The notes under the pieces are model-generated. The model searched no databases. It saw nothing but the letters and a program-made list of their open reading frames with translations, and was not told the DNA's origin. From Bordetella ansorpii (lineage in GTDB: Bacteria; Pseudomonadota; Gammaproteobacteria; Burkholderiales; Burkholderiaceae_B), in NCBI RefSeq assembly GCF_900078315.1, contig NZ_FKBS01000014.1, forward strand, positions 959,141 through 1,023,140: a stretch of 64,000 nucleotides of DNA. Direction: 5' to 3'. Made by a program: the position numbers and the translations under genes. Below, one piece after another: positions 1 to 8,306 of this stretch (positions are counted from its first letter, which is position 1; each line of letters opens with the position of its first letter).

Positions 1-1242
1 GTGGCCGGCTGGAAGGCGCTGTCCGACCGCCACGGCAAGCTGCCGTTCGCGCGCCTGTTCGAACCGGCGATCGCCTATGCCGAGGAAGGCTTCGCGGTGT
101 CGCCCACGGTGGCCCGCCAGTGGGCCGCGCAGTCGGCCAAGCTTGCCGAACAGCCAGGCTTCAAAGAGGCTTTCCTGCGCCTGGGCCGCGCGCCGCACGC
201 GGGCGAACACTGGCGCTTTCCCGAGCAGGCGCGCACGCTGCGCCTGATCGCCGAAAGCGGCGGCGAAAGCTTCTATCGCGGTGAACTGGCCTCGCGCATC
301 GACGCGCACGCCCGCAACACCGGCGGCGCGCTGCGCGCCGAAGACCTGGCGGCCCACCAGCCGATGTGGGTCGAGCCGGTGACGCAGGATTTCCGCGGCT
401 ACACGCTGCACGAGATCCCGCCCAGCGGCCAGGGCATCGCCGCGCTGATCGCCCTGGGCATCCTGGATCGCTTCGATCTGGAGTCGATGGGCCGCGACAG
501 TGCCGATTTCTATCACGTCGGCCTGGAAGCCATGAAGCTGGCCTTCGCCGACTTGCATCACCACATCTCCGACCCGGCCACCATGAAGGTGGGCACGTCG
601 CAACTGCTGGATCCGGCCTACCTGGCCGAGCGCGCCAGGCTCGTGTCGATGGATCGCGCGGGCATGCCGGGCGCGGGCGCGCCGTCGGTGGGCGGCACGG
701 TGTACCTGGCCGCGGCCGATGCCGACGGCACCATGGTGTCCTTCATCCAGTCCAACTATCACGGCTTCGGTTCGGGCGTGGTAGTGCCGGACACGGGTAT
801 TTCGCTGCACAACCGCGGCTGCGGCTTCGTGCTGACGCCGGGCCACGTCAACCGCGTGGCGCCGGGCAAGCGTCCGCTGCACACCATCATCCCGGGCTTC
901 GTCACCCGCGCCGGCCAGCCTGTGATGGCGTTCGGCGTGATGGGCGGCTCGATGCAGGCGCAGGGTCATCTGCAGGTGATGGCGCGCCTGGGCGCGTTCA
1001 ACCAGAACCCGCAGGCCATCAGCGACGCGCCGCGTTTCCGCGTGGAGAACGGCCCGGTGGTGACGGTGGAGTCGCACCTGTCGCCCGACGTGGCGCAGGC
1101 GCTGCGTGATCGTGGCCACAACCTGACCGTGGCGCCGCCGCTGAGCCTGGACTTCGGCGCAGCCCAACTGATCCAGCGCGGCGAGTACGGCTACATCGCG
1201 GCGTCGGATTCGCGTCGGGACGGGCAGGCGGTCGGGTTCTGA
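1..1242 (+). CDS. gamma-glutamyltransferase family protein, 5'-truncated by window edge
   Basis: The frame is open from the first base and ends at a TGA at 1240-1242, so the N-terminus lies outside the window; 413 residues are visible, whereas the family usually has about 530-580. The segment GGTVYLA near residue 232, followed by DGTMVSFIQS, fits the autocleavage site at which the large and small subunits separate and Thr becomes the nucleophile. GKRPLHTIIPGF and FGVMGGSMQAQGH downstream match the small-subunit glycine-rich loop of this Ntn-hydrolase family. These enzymes cleave gamma-glutamyl bonds of glutathione or related amides. Substrate cannot be told from sequence. A second, only distantly similar family member lies at 5148-7154. 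Confidence 0.9.
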   Translation: MAGWKALSDRHGKLPFARLFEPAIAYAEEGFAVSPTVARQWAAQSAKLAEQPGFKEAFLRLGRAPHAGEHWRFPEQARTLRLIAESGGESFYRGELASRIDAHARNTGGALRAEDLAAHQPMWVEPVTQDFRGYTLHEIPPSGQGIAALIALGILDRFDLESMGRDSADFYHVGLEAMKLAFADLHHHISDPATMKVGTSQLLDPAYLAERARLVSMDRAGMPGAGAPSVGGTVYLAAADADGTMVSFIQSNYHGFGSGVVVPDTGISLHNRGCGFVLTPGHVNRVAPGKRPLHTIIPGFVTRAGQPVMAFGVMGGSMQAQGHLQVMARLGAFNQNPQAISDAPRFRVENGPVVTVESHLSPDVAQALRDRGHNLTVAPPLSLDFGAAQLIQRGEYGYIAASDSRRDGQAVGF

Positions 1243-1362
1243 TGGCGTTGGCGGGGTGTTGAACCAGGGGGGGCGCAACGCAGGGGCTCGTCCAGCGGAC
1301 TATTCGTTCAATGATGCGCCGGCGGGTGAAGTCTTGTGCGGGACGGTCTTCACGCAGCAGCG

Positions 1363-2232
1363 ATGACCATGTTTTCTCAGGCAGCAGACCGTTTCTCCGT
1401 CCGACCCATGCGCCAGGCCGACATCCCGGCCGGATGGCGGCTGTCCAACCAGGAGCACTGGCCGCATCGCGTGAAAGACTGGCAGGCGTTCTTCGCGCTG
1501 GGCCGGGGATGCGTGGTGCAGGCGGGCGACGATGTGGCGGGCATCGGCATGTGTTGGCAATGGGGCGTGCGGGCGGCCACGCTGGGCATGGTGCTGGTGT
1601 CGCCGGCGCATCGCGGGCAGGGCGTGGGCAGCCTGCTGTTCGATGCGCTTTGCGAAATGGCGCCGGACAGCACCTTGCTGCTGCACGCCACGCCGATGGG
1701 CGAACGCCTCTACGAGCGGGCAGGATTTCAGCGCGTGGGTATCGTGCACCAGTGCCAGGGCATCGTGGCGCAGGACGTGCCGACCGCGGCCCTACCTGAC
1801 GGAGCCGCGCTGCGGCTGGCATTGCCCGAAGACCTCGATCTGCTGGCTGACCTTGACGCCCGTGCGCGAGGCATGCCGCGTCGGGGCCTGATGCAGCAGT
1901 GGCAGCAGCAGGCCACGGCCACGGTGATGCTTTCCGATCCGGATGGCTTGCGCGGTTTCGCCATGCTGCGCAGATTCGGAAAAGGGCTGATCATCGGTCC
2001 GGTCGCCGCGGACGACGAGGGCTGCGCGAAGGCGCTGATCGCGTATCTGGCAAATCAGTCGCAGGGGCAGTTCCTGCGGGTGGATTGCGATGCGGCCACG
2101 GGGCTGACGCCGTGGTTGGAGGCGTCGGGATTGGCGAAAGTGTCCGATGCGGTCGTGATGGCACGAGGCGCCGCGTTGCCGGTCGATGCGGGCATGCGCT
2201 TGTTTGCCATCGGGGCGCAGGCGCTGGGCTGA
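1363..2232 (+). CDS. GNAT family N-acetyltransferase
   Basis: This 289-residue protein has the acetyl-CoA-binding signature RGQGVGSLLFDAL around residues 78-90 after the beta-strand LGMVLVSPAH, which is motif A of the GNAT fold. The C-terminal half (DGAALRLALPEDLDLLADLDA, then GFAMLRRFGKGLIIGPV) resembles a second, degenerate acetyltransferase domain, so this may be a two-domain GNAT. The frame is open from a GTG at 1336. I place the start at the ATG at 1363, with another ATG at 1369, because no ribosome site favours the GTG. The acceptor substrate is unknown. The gene lies alone between the truncated gamma-glutamyltransferase and yajQ. Confidence 0.8.
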   Translation: MTMFSQAADRFSVRPMRQADIPAGWRLSNQEHWPHRVKDWQAFFALGRGCVVQAGDDVAGIGMCWQWGVRAATLGMVLVSPAHRGQGVGSLLFDALCEMAPDSTLLLHATPMGERLYERAGFQRVGIVHQCQGIVAQDVPTAALPDGAALRLALPEDLDLLADLDARARGMPRRGLMQQWQQQATATVMLSDPDGLRGFAMLRRFGKGLIIGPVAADDEGCAKALIAYLANQSQGQFLRVDCDAATGLTPWLEASGLAKVSDAVVMARGAALPVDAGMRLFAIGAQALG

Positions 2233-2357
2233 GACCCGCTGCGAGAGTGTGGCCTTCCCGCCTCGCTCGCGTTGCGTGCCGCCGCGCCGGATGGCAGGCC
2301 GCGAATCGGCATAAACTGCGGGTTTCCCATATTCAAGCAAGCAAGAGGATCACTGCC

Positions 2358-2840
2358 ATGCCCAGTTTCGACGTCGTCTCCGAGGTCGACAAGCACGAGT
2401 TGACCAACGCGGTCGACCAAGCCAATCGTGAACTGTCCACGCGTTTCGATTTCAAGGGCACGAAGGCCAGCTTCGAGCTGGAAGGCTACGACGTGACCCA
2501 GGTCGCCGAATCCGCGTTCCAGCTCAAGCAGATGCTGGACATCCTGCGTGGCCGGCTGTCGGCGCGCAACATCGACGTGCGCTGCATGGACGTCGCCGAT
2601 CCCCTGGAAAACCTGGGCGGCGCGCGCCAGAAGGTCACCATCAAGCAGGGCATCGAGCAGGCCACGGCCAAGAAGCTGGTCGCCGCCATCAAGGCCAGCA
2701 AGATGAAGGTCGAGAGCCAGATCAACGGCGACAAGCTGCGCATCACCGGCAAGAAGCGCGACGACCTGCAGGCCGTCATGGCGCTGCTGCGCAAGACCGA
2801 CGTCGACCTGCCGCTGCAGTTCGAGAACTTCCGCGACTGA
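2358..2840 (+). CDS. yajQ: YajQ family nucleotide-binding protein
   Basis: The 160 residues match the whole YajQ/UPF0234 family: N-terminal MPSFDVVSEVDKHELTNAVD, central STRFDFKGTKASFEL and C-terminal DVDLPLQFENFRD are hallmark segments. The fold is two RRM-like halves that bind nucleotides; in some bacteria a YajQ protein binds cyclic di-GMP and acts with a transcription factor, and in E. coli it binds tRNA and nucleotides. Length is typical. The frame is open further upstream from 1899, inside the preceding gene, but the family start is the ATG at 2358, with AAGAGGAT about 8 nt upstream as ribosome-binding site. Confidence 0.95.
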   Translation: MPSFDVVSEVDKHELTNAVDQANRELSTRFDFKGTKASFELEGYDVTQVAESAFQLKQMLDILRGRLSARNIDVRCMDVADPLENLGGARQKVTIKQGIEQATAKKLVAAIKASKMKVESQINGDKLRITGKKRDDLQAVMALLRKTDVDLPLQFENFRD

Positions 2841-3037
2841 ACGCGACGCGGGCGAGTGGCGCCTTCCGCCCTCGAACGGAAGCGGGGCAATCCAGGACCC
2901 TCAGCGTCGAGGACAGGAAGGCCCTTTTGACCAAATCGCTCTGGTTGTAAAAATCCTGCCGCAGCGGTGTTGCGCCGCCGCAATGTTCGGTACGGTATGG
3001 GCTGTATCCGCTCAAATCGCCATCGGGAGTCCCTTCG

Positions 3038-4183
3038 ATGGAACCCGAGTTCTTCACGCGTCATCCCCTGCTGGTCTTCGCCGTTGCCGTGCTCATCGGC
3101 ATCGCCATCGCCTGGCTGGTGCACCGCATCGGCGCGGCCGTCCTGCGCCGCGTCACCCGCAAGCGTCCGCTGGCTTCCCTGGTGGTCAGCCGCGCTTACG
3201 TGCCGAGCCTCTGGCTGTTGATCGCTTTTGCCCTCCAGGTCGTATTGCAGGGCGCGCCCGATACATTGCCGGGCCTGCCGTTGATCGAGATGGTGTCGCG
3301 CCTGGCGCTGATCGGCATGCTGACCTGGCTGGCCATGCGCAGCTGCGAGGGCGTGGCCGACGCCATCGTCATGCTCAATCCCGCCGACGTGGCCGACAAC
3401 CTGGGCGCGCGCCGTATCCAGACGCAGACGCGCGTGCTCGGGCGCTGCGTGAACCTGATGATCCTGGTGATCGGTATCGCGGCGATGCTGCTGACCTTGC
3501 CCGGCGCGCGCCAGATCGGCGCCAGCATCATGGCCTCGGCCGGGCTTATGGGCCTGGTGGCCGGTTTCGCGGCCAAGCCCGTGCTGGGCAACGTGATCGC
3601 CGGTTTGCAGATCGCGCTGACGCAGCCCATCCGCATCGACGACGTGCTGATCGTGAAGGGCGAATGGGGCCGCGTGGAAGAGATCACGGGCGCGTACGTC
3701 GTCATCCGGATCTGGGACGAACGCCGCCTGGTGGTGCCGCTGCAGTGGTTCATCGAGAACCCTTTTGAAAACTGGACGCGCACGACGTCGCAACTGATCG
3801 GCACGGTGTTCCTGTGGGTGGATTACCGCACGCCGCTGGATCCGCTGCGTGAGGAGCTGAAACGGCTATGCGAGGCCACCCCGGAGTGGGATGGCCGCGT
3901 GTGCGTGCTGCAGGTCACCGACACCAATGACCGCGCCATGCAGATCCGGGCGCTGGTCAGCGCGCGCGGGTCGGGCGAGGCGTGGGATCTGCGCTGCAAG
4001 ATCCGCGAAGGCCTGATTGCGTGGGTGCACGAGAACCGGCCCGAATACCTGCCGAGATTGCGGGTGCAGGAAGAGGATGCCGAACCGAAGCCGGCGCCCG
4101 AGGATCAGGCCGTCCCGGCAAGCCAGAAGGCGGATGAGGGCGCGGTGGACGGTGGCGCGCTGGGGCCGCTGGGGCCGGCGTAA
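3038..4183 (+). CDS. MscS-family mechanosensitive ion channel
   Basis: This 381-residue membrane protein has hydrophobic segments near residues 10-28, 55-70, 82-100 and 134-153, then the pore helix: GASIMASAGLMGLVAGFAAK, then LGNVIAGLQIALTQPIRIDD. That Gly/Ala-rich helix followed by the beta-domain (VEEITGAYVVIRIWDERRLVVPLQWF, with a final NP near residue 247) is diagnostic of MscS channels. The family vents solutes on hypo-osmotic shock. The C-terminal 40 residues are an acidic, Pro/Ala/Gly-rich tail. The extra N-terminal helices make it larger than E. coli MscS (286 aa). It stands as a single gene. Confidence 0.92.
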   Translation: MEPEFFTRHPLLVFAVAVLIGIAIAWLVHRIGAAVLRRVTRKRPLASLVVSRAYVPSLWLLIAFALQVVLQGAPDTLPGLPLIEMVSRLALIGMLTWLAMRSCEGVADAIVMLNPADVADNLGARRIQTQTRVLGRCVNLMILVIGIAAMLLTLPGARQIGASIMASAGLMGLVAGFAAKPVLGNVIAGLQIALTQPIRIDDVLIVKGEWGRVEEITGAYVVIRIWDERRLVVPLQWFIENPFENWTRTTSQLIGTVFLWVDYRTPLDPLREELKRLCEATPEWDGRVCVLQVTDTNDRAMQIRALVSARGSGEAWDLRCKIREGLIAWVHENRPEYLPRLRVQEEDAEPKPAPEDQAVPASQKADEGAVDGGALGPLGPA

Positions 4184-4275
4184 AGCGCCATTGACCGAGG
4201 GGTTCGGCACGCAGTAGCGGTAAGACGATCCTATTTTCCTGGCGATTCGCGTCGCCAGTCATCTCGGTCCGTACG

Positions 4276-4578
4276 ATGGATAGCCGTGCCTTCGCACAGT
4301 CCAAACTTGGTAGCGGTGTAAGACGGCTTTTCTTGTTGAAAGATCGGCGCGCCATGCACCGAATCCAGGTCCGAATTGATCGGGCCGAAGAAGGAAACTT
4401 CGGAGATTGCGAACCGGTCGGCGAAGGCGTGTCCGAGATGAGAATCCACTACGGTCCCGGGTATCGTGTCTATTTCACCCGGCGCGGCTCGGAAATAGTG
4501 ATCCTGTTGGCGGGTGGAGACAAGTCCACTCAATCAAAAGATATCAAGACCGCGCTGTCGTTGGCCAGGCAATACTAG
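4276..4578 (+). CDS. RelE/HigB-type toxin of a type II toxin-antitoxin pair
   Basis: The last two thirds match the addiction-module killer (HigB/RelE-like) family: HRIQVRIDRAEEGNFGD, then EPVGEGVSEMRIHYGPGYRV and a GGDKSTQSKDI end. Such toxins are ribosome-dependent mRNA endonucleases. The first 30 residues (MDSRAFAQSKLGSGVRRLFL) do not show the usual FxxWLxxLKDRRA helix cleanly. The N-terminal part may have been altered by small indels, or the real start may lie elsewhere; no clear ribosome site precedes 4276. The antitoxin follows after 10 nt, which gives the toxin-first order typical of higBA. Confidence 0.8.
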   Translation: MDSRAFAQSKLGSGVRRLFLLKDRRAMHRIQVRIDRAEEGNFGDCEPVGEGVSEMRIHYGPGYRVYFTRRGSEIVILLAGGDKSTQSKDIKTALSLARQY

Positions 4579-4588
4579 GACACCTTCC

Positions 4589-4882
4589 ATGGAAACGAAA
4601 AAGCTGCGCAAATGGGATAGCGCCCGGTACCTGCAAACGGACGAGGATGCACTGCTGTACCTGGAAGCCTGCATGGAAGAGGCCGGTGATGACGCGGCGT
4701 TCATCGCCAAGGCACTGGGAAATATCGCTCGCGCGAAGGGCATGACACAACTTGCCAAGGACACGGGTCTGGGCAGAGAAAGTCTCTATAAAGCGTTGTC
4801 CGGCGAGGGCAATCCGAGTTTCGCAACGATCCTGAAGGTGTTGCGGGCATTGGGAATCAGGCTGCATCCAGAGGCAGCCTGA
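4589..4882 (+). CDS. HigA-type HTH antitoxin
   Basis: This 97-residue protein contains an XRE-type helix-turn-helix at about residues 55-95: MTQLAKDTGLGRESLYKALS, then GNPSFATILKVLRALGIRLH. This is the probable-addiction-module antitoxin family (HigA/DNA-binding prophage protein type). The N-terminal DSARYLQTDEDALLYLEACM is the toxin-facing region of the same family. The start ATG at 4589 lies 10 nt after the toxin stop. An upstream in-frame ATG at 4514 would overlap the toxin and adds residues foreign to the family. The protein should neutralise the toxin and autoregulate the pair. Confidence 0.88.
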   Translation: METKKLRKWDSARYLQTDEDALLYLEACMEEAGDDAAFIAKALGNIARAKGMTQLAKDTGLGRESLYKALSGEGNPSFATILKVLRALGIRLHPEAA

Positions 4883-4907
4883 TCCCGGGCAAGGCTCCTT
4901 TCAGGCG

Positions 4908-5105
4908 TCACGGCGTGACGTGATCGGGAGTGTACGGATCTCCCGCCGAGCCGGACAGGATGGTGTCCTTGTCGCGCTGGTCGTCCAGGCCGTTGTCCGG
5001 CATCATGATGCCGTGCTGGTGGTAGTGGCCGCCGCCCCGGTCGATCCTGGAATTCGAAGCGGAACTCGCCCAGGGGGCAACACTGCGTTTATCCAGAGTT
5101 GACAA
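4908..5105 (-). CDS. possible small ORF or C-terminal gene remnant
   Basis: A 65-codon frame with a TTG start fills most of the gap between the HigA-like gene and the minus-strand gamma-glutamyltransferase. Its C-terminal half (HGIMMPDNGLDDQRDKDTIL, then SAGDPYTPDHVTP) has the composition of a real protein end, while the first 25 residues look random. I do not recognise it. It could be a real small gene or the tail of a decayed one. No ribosome site supports the start. Confidence 0.2.
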   Translation of the reverse strand: MSTLDKRSVAPWASSASNSRIDRGGGHYHQHGIMMPDNGLDDQRDKDTILSGSAGDPYTPDHVTP

Positions 5106-5147
5106 TGCGCCGCGATCCGGCTGACCTCGCGGCGCATGCCATCAGGG

Positions 5148-7154
5148 TTACAGCGCGCCGTTGCCCAGCACGATGCCTTCACGGCGCGGGTCGACGCCGC
5201 CTTCCAATTGCATCACGCCGTCCTTCTCGACGCGCATGATGGTCGAGATGCCGCTGGACTGCGCGCCGGCGCTGATGCCGTGGCCCAGCAAGCGCAGCCC
5301 GTCCTGCAGGGCGCCCAGGTCCAGCGTGGTGTTGGACGTGTCGATACTGGTGTTCGGCGAGTTGCTGGCCCCGAAGTCCACCAGCGACGTCGCCTGCTGG
5401 GCGTTCAGCTTCCAGTCCAATGCGCCCACCACCGTCTTGACCACGTACTGGATGATGGTGCCGCCGCCCGGCGAGCCCGTGGCCATCAAGAAGTCGCCCG
5501 GCTCGGTGCCCTTGAACACCAGCGTGGGCGCCATCGTGCTGCGCGGCCGCTTGCCCGCCTCGACCCGGTTGGCGATGGGATTGCCGTCGCCGCCGATCGG
5601 AGGCGAGTTGAAGTCGGTCAGCTGGTTGGTCAGCAGGAAGCCGTTGGTCATGTGGTAGGACCCCATGCTCGACTCCACGGTGGTGGTCATGGACACGACG
5701 TTGCCGTAGGTATCGACGATGGAGAAGTGCGTGGTGCCGTACTCGACCGTATTGTCGATGCCGAAGCGCGCCGTGGCCGAGTCGAACACCCCGGCCGTGG
5801 CGGTGCCCATGCTGGCGGCGGTGTTGATCAGGTTCGAACGCGACTTCAGGTAGTTCTTGTCCAGCATGCTGGCCACGCCGCGGCCGGGCAGGGGCACGAA
5901 GTCGGTGTCGGCCACGTACTTGTCGCGGTCGGCATAGGCCAGGCGCTCGGCTTCGGACACCAGGTGCACGCCCATCACCGTGGGAATTCCCCCTTCGTCC
6001 AACGGACCCGTGGGCGCATAGCCGGACAGGTCGAAGTTCTCCAGGATGCCCAGCGTCTGCGCGATGGCGATGCCGCCGGACGAGGGCGGGGACATCGAGC
6101 ACACGTAGTAGGTGTCGCGGTAGGTCGTGCAGACCGGCTCGCGCTTCTTGGCCTGGTAGGCCGCCAGGTCGTCGGTGGTCATCAGGCTGGGGGTGATCGG
6201 CGTGCGCGCCGGGTCGGCGCCCACCGTCTGCCTAGCCTTGTTGACGATGTCCTGCGCGATGCGGCCGGTGTAGAGCCCGTCCGCACCCTTCTGCGCAAGG
6301 ATGCGCAGCGTCTGGGCGTAAGGCGCGTTGGTCATCGTGTCGCCGGTCTCGCGGATGTTGCCGTCCACGTCGAAGTAGATCGCCACCGCATCGGCGTCCA
6401 GGCGCAGCGAGTTCGCCGAGCTGGCCAGGGCATTGCCCATGCGGCCGGGGATCTTGAAGCCGTCGTCGGCCAGGCGGATGCCTTCGTCGAACAGCTCGCT
6501 CCATTCCAGTTTGCCGTGCTCTTTGTGGGCCAGCTCCAGCATGCGCATCACGCCGGGCACGCCGATGGAGCGGCCGCTGCGGCGCGCGCTGGGCACGGGA
6601 GCGGGCGAGGCCGGATCGGCCTGGTCCTGGCGGGCCAGGTAGTAGCCCGTGGCGGCGGCTGGCGCGGTCTCGCGGCCATCGTAGGCGGTGACCTGCCTGG
6701 TGGCCGCGTCGTAATACATCATGAAGGCGCTGCCGGCGATGGTGCTGGACTGCGGCTCGACCAGGCCCAGCACCGCCTGCACGGCGATGGCGGCATCGGC
6801 GGCCGTGCCGCCCGCCTTCAGGATGTCGCATCCCGCCTTGGTGGCCAGCGGCGTGTTGGCGACCACCATGTACTTGCTGGCGTACTTGGCCCGGTAGCCC
6901 AGGCGGTAGCCCGAGGCGGGTTCCGGCGCGGCCGGGTCGCCGGCCTGGCCGGAGCCCACCACGACCGCGCTGCCGCTGCTGGAAACGACCGAGCAGCTGG
7001 ACGGATCCGCGTCGGCGATGATCGTGGGTTCCTGCGTGGGCGGAGGGTTGGTGACGACAGGGGGCGACTCGTCGTCCGAGTCACTGCCGCCGCAACCCGC
7101 CAGTGGCAGGGTCAGGGCCATGAGTACGAGCAACGGCAGGGTTTTCTTCTTCAT
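5148..7154 (-). CDS. ggt: gamma-glutamyltransferase, predicted lipoprotein
   Basis: The 668-residue precursor starts MKKKTLPLLVLMALTLPLAG and has a lipobox (LAG before Cys21), so it should be exported and lipid-anchored. A linker rich in Ser, Asp and Pro follows. The enzyme domain starts at about residue 80 with KYMVVANTPLATKAGCDILK and AADAAIAVQAVLGLVEPQSS, the large subunit. The autocleavage site is EYGTTHFSIVD; its Thr is the expected nucleophile. RPRSTMAPTLVF and ATGSPGGGTIIQYV complete the small subunit. The frame extends 23 codons upstream, but AAGGA 9 nt before the ATG at 7154 decides the start. Likely role: periplasmic breakdown of glutathione and other gamma-glutamyl compounds. It stands alone, in opposite orientation to its neighbours upstream. 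Confidence 0.93.
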   Translation of the reverse strand: MKKKTLPLLVLMALTLPLAGCGGSDSDDESPPVVTNPPPTQEPTIIADADPSSCSVVSSSGSAVVVGSGQAGDPAAPEPASGYRLGYRAKYASKYMVVANTPLATKAGCDILKAGGTAADAAIAVQAVLGLVEPQSSTIAGSAFMMYYDAATRQVTAYDGRETAPAAATGYYLARQDQADPASPAPVPSARRSGRSIGVPGVMRMLELAHKEHGKLEWSELFDEGIRLADDGFKIPGRMGNALASSANSLRLDADAVAIYFDVDGNIRETGDTMTNAPYAQTLRILAQKGADGLYTGRIAQDIVNKARQTVGADPARTPITPSLMTTDDLAAYQAKKREPVCTTYRDTYYVCSMSPPSSGGIAIAQTLGILENFDLSGYAPTGPLDEGGIPTVMGVHLVSEAERLAYADRDKYVADTDFVPLPGRGVASMLDKNYLKSRSNLINTAASMGTATAGVFDSATARFGIDNTVEYGTTHFSIVDTYGNVVSMTTTVESSMGSYHMTNGFLLTNQLTDFNSPPIGGDGNPIANRVEAGKRPRSTMAPTLVFKGTEPGDFLMATGSPGGGTIIQYVVKTVVGALDWKLNAQQATSLVDFGASNSPNTSIDTSNTTLDLGALQDGLRLLGHGISAGAQSSGISTIMRVEKDGVMQLEGGVDPRREGIVLGNGAL

Positions 7155-7438
7155 CGAGAATCCTTGATAGCGTTGGACAACAGCGGGCCGGCCCCGCCGC
7201 GGCGCGATGCGGGACGCAGACATCCGGCAAGGTCCTGCAAGGCACGGTCAGTCAGACAGGGCGTCATGGGGGCGTAGACGACGATGTTCTGCAATTCCCC
7301 TTGCTTGTCGAACAAGGCAATCCCGTTAACCCCCATGGGCGTGCAAAATCCTCCCACAGAAGGTGGGCTTCCGACACGAGAGTTTTCCCTTGAAGCATCA
7401 AGCAATGCGGCGCCGCAGCGTGCCGACAACCGCTGTTC

Positions 7439-8137
7439 CTAGACGGACAGGTGCTTCCTGACGTCGTCGCCGTCGATGTGCGCGCGGTCGCCGCTGGCCA
7501 CCACTTCGCCGCGCGACAGCACCACGAACTGGTCCGCCAGTTCCTTCGCGAAGTCGAAGTACTGCTCGCACAGCAGGATGCCGATGTCCCCGCGCTGGCG
7601 CAGCATGTGGATGACGCGGCCGATGTCCTTGATGATGGACGGCTGTATGCCCTCGGTGGGCTCGTCCAGGATGATGAGGCTGGGTTCGGCCACCAGCGCG
7701 CGGGCGATGGCCAGTTGCTGCTGCTGCCCGCCCGACAGATCGCCGCCGCGCCGGTTCAGCATGGTGCGCAGCACGGGAAACAGTTCGAAGACCTCGTCCT
7801 TGATGCGGCGGGCCTTCGCCGCGGGCTGCGTCGCCATGCCCATCACGATGTTCTCTTCCACCGTCAGCCGGGCGAAGATGTCGCGGCCCTGCGGCACGTA
7901 GGCCATGCCGCGCGCGGCGCGCTGGTGCGGCGCCAGCTTCGTCACGTCGTGGCCGTCCAGCATGACGCTGCCGCTGGCCACGGGCAGCACCCCCATCAGG
8001 CACTTCAGCAATGTGGTCTTGCCCACGCCGTTGCGGCCCAGCAGGGCCAGGCATTCGCCGCGCTTCAACGACAGCGAGACGCCGCGCAGGGTGTGGCTGC
8101 CGCCGTAGTATTGGTTGACTGACGTTACTTCGAGCAT
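7439..8137 (-). CDS. urtE: urea ABC transporter ATP-binding protein UrtE
   Basis: This 232-residue ABC ATPase has Walker A GRNGVGKTT near residue 34, signature LSGGQQQQLAIARAL and Walker B LIILDEPTEGIQPS, followed by a switch-region CEQYFDFA in place of the usual His. QYYGGSHTLRGVSL and the EGIQPSIIKDI segment are typical of UrtE, the LivF-like ATPase of urea uptake. It is the last gene of the urtABCDE operon. It is set apart from urtD by a 169-bp gap holding a tandem 76-bp repeat, whereas the other urt genes are close together or overlap. Confidence 0.95.
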   Translation of the reverse strand: MLEVTSVNQYYGGSHTLRGVSLSLKRGECLALLGRNGVGKTTLLKCLMGVLPVASGSVMLDGHDVTKLAPHQRAARGMAYVPQGRDIFARLTVEENIVMGMATQPAAKARRIKDEVFELFPVLRTMLNRRGGDLSGGQQQQLAIARALVAEPSLIILDEPTEGIQPSIIKDIGRVIHMLRQRGDIGILLCEQYFDFAKELADQFVVLSRGEVVASGDRAHIDGDDVRKHLSV

Positions 8138-8146
8138 TGAGATTCC

Positions 8147-8300
8147 TCAGCCGCCGCCCGGCCGCCCGAAGGCGGCTGAGCCCCTTGAGGGGCAGCGAAC
8201 GTAGTGAGCGTAGGGGTGGGCACATCAGCCGCCGCCCGGCCGCCCGAAGGCGGCCGAGCCCCTTGAGGGGCAGCGAACGTAGTGAGCGTAGGGGTGGGCA
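8147..8300. repeat. tandem 76-bp intergenic repeat with hairpins
   Basis: Two copies (8147-8222 and 8225-8300) differ at one base and are separated by 2 bp. Each holds two nested inverted repeats, GCCGCCCGAAGGCGGC and CCCCTTGAGGGG, followed by the shared segment CAGCGAACGTAGTGAGCGTA. The array fills almost all of the urtD-urtE spacer, inside a transcribed operon. Repeats of this kind are familiar between genes in Achromobacter, Bordetella and relatives. In the mRNA each copy can fold into strong stem-loops, which could lower read-through into urtE or protect upstream mRNA from decay. That role is inference. Confidence 0.85.
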
Positions 8301-8306
8301 TCGTTC

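Noticed and set aside
5136..7277. 713-codon open frame on the plus strand
   Set aside because: It lies antisense to the complete lipoprotein gamma-glutamyltransferase, is rich in His, Gly, Arg and Val, and shows no domain; high-GC shadow.
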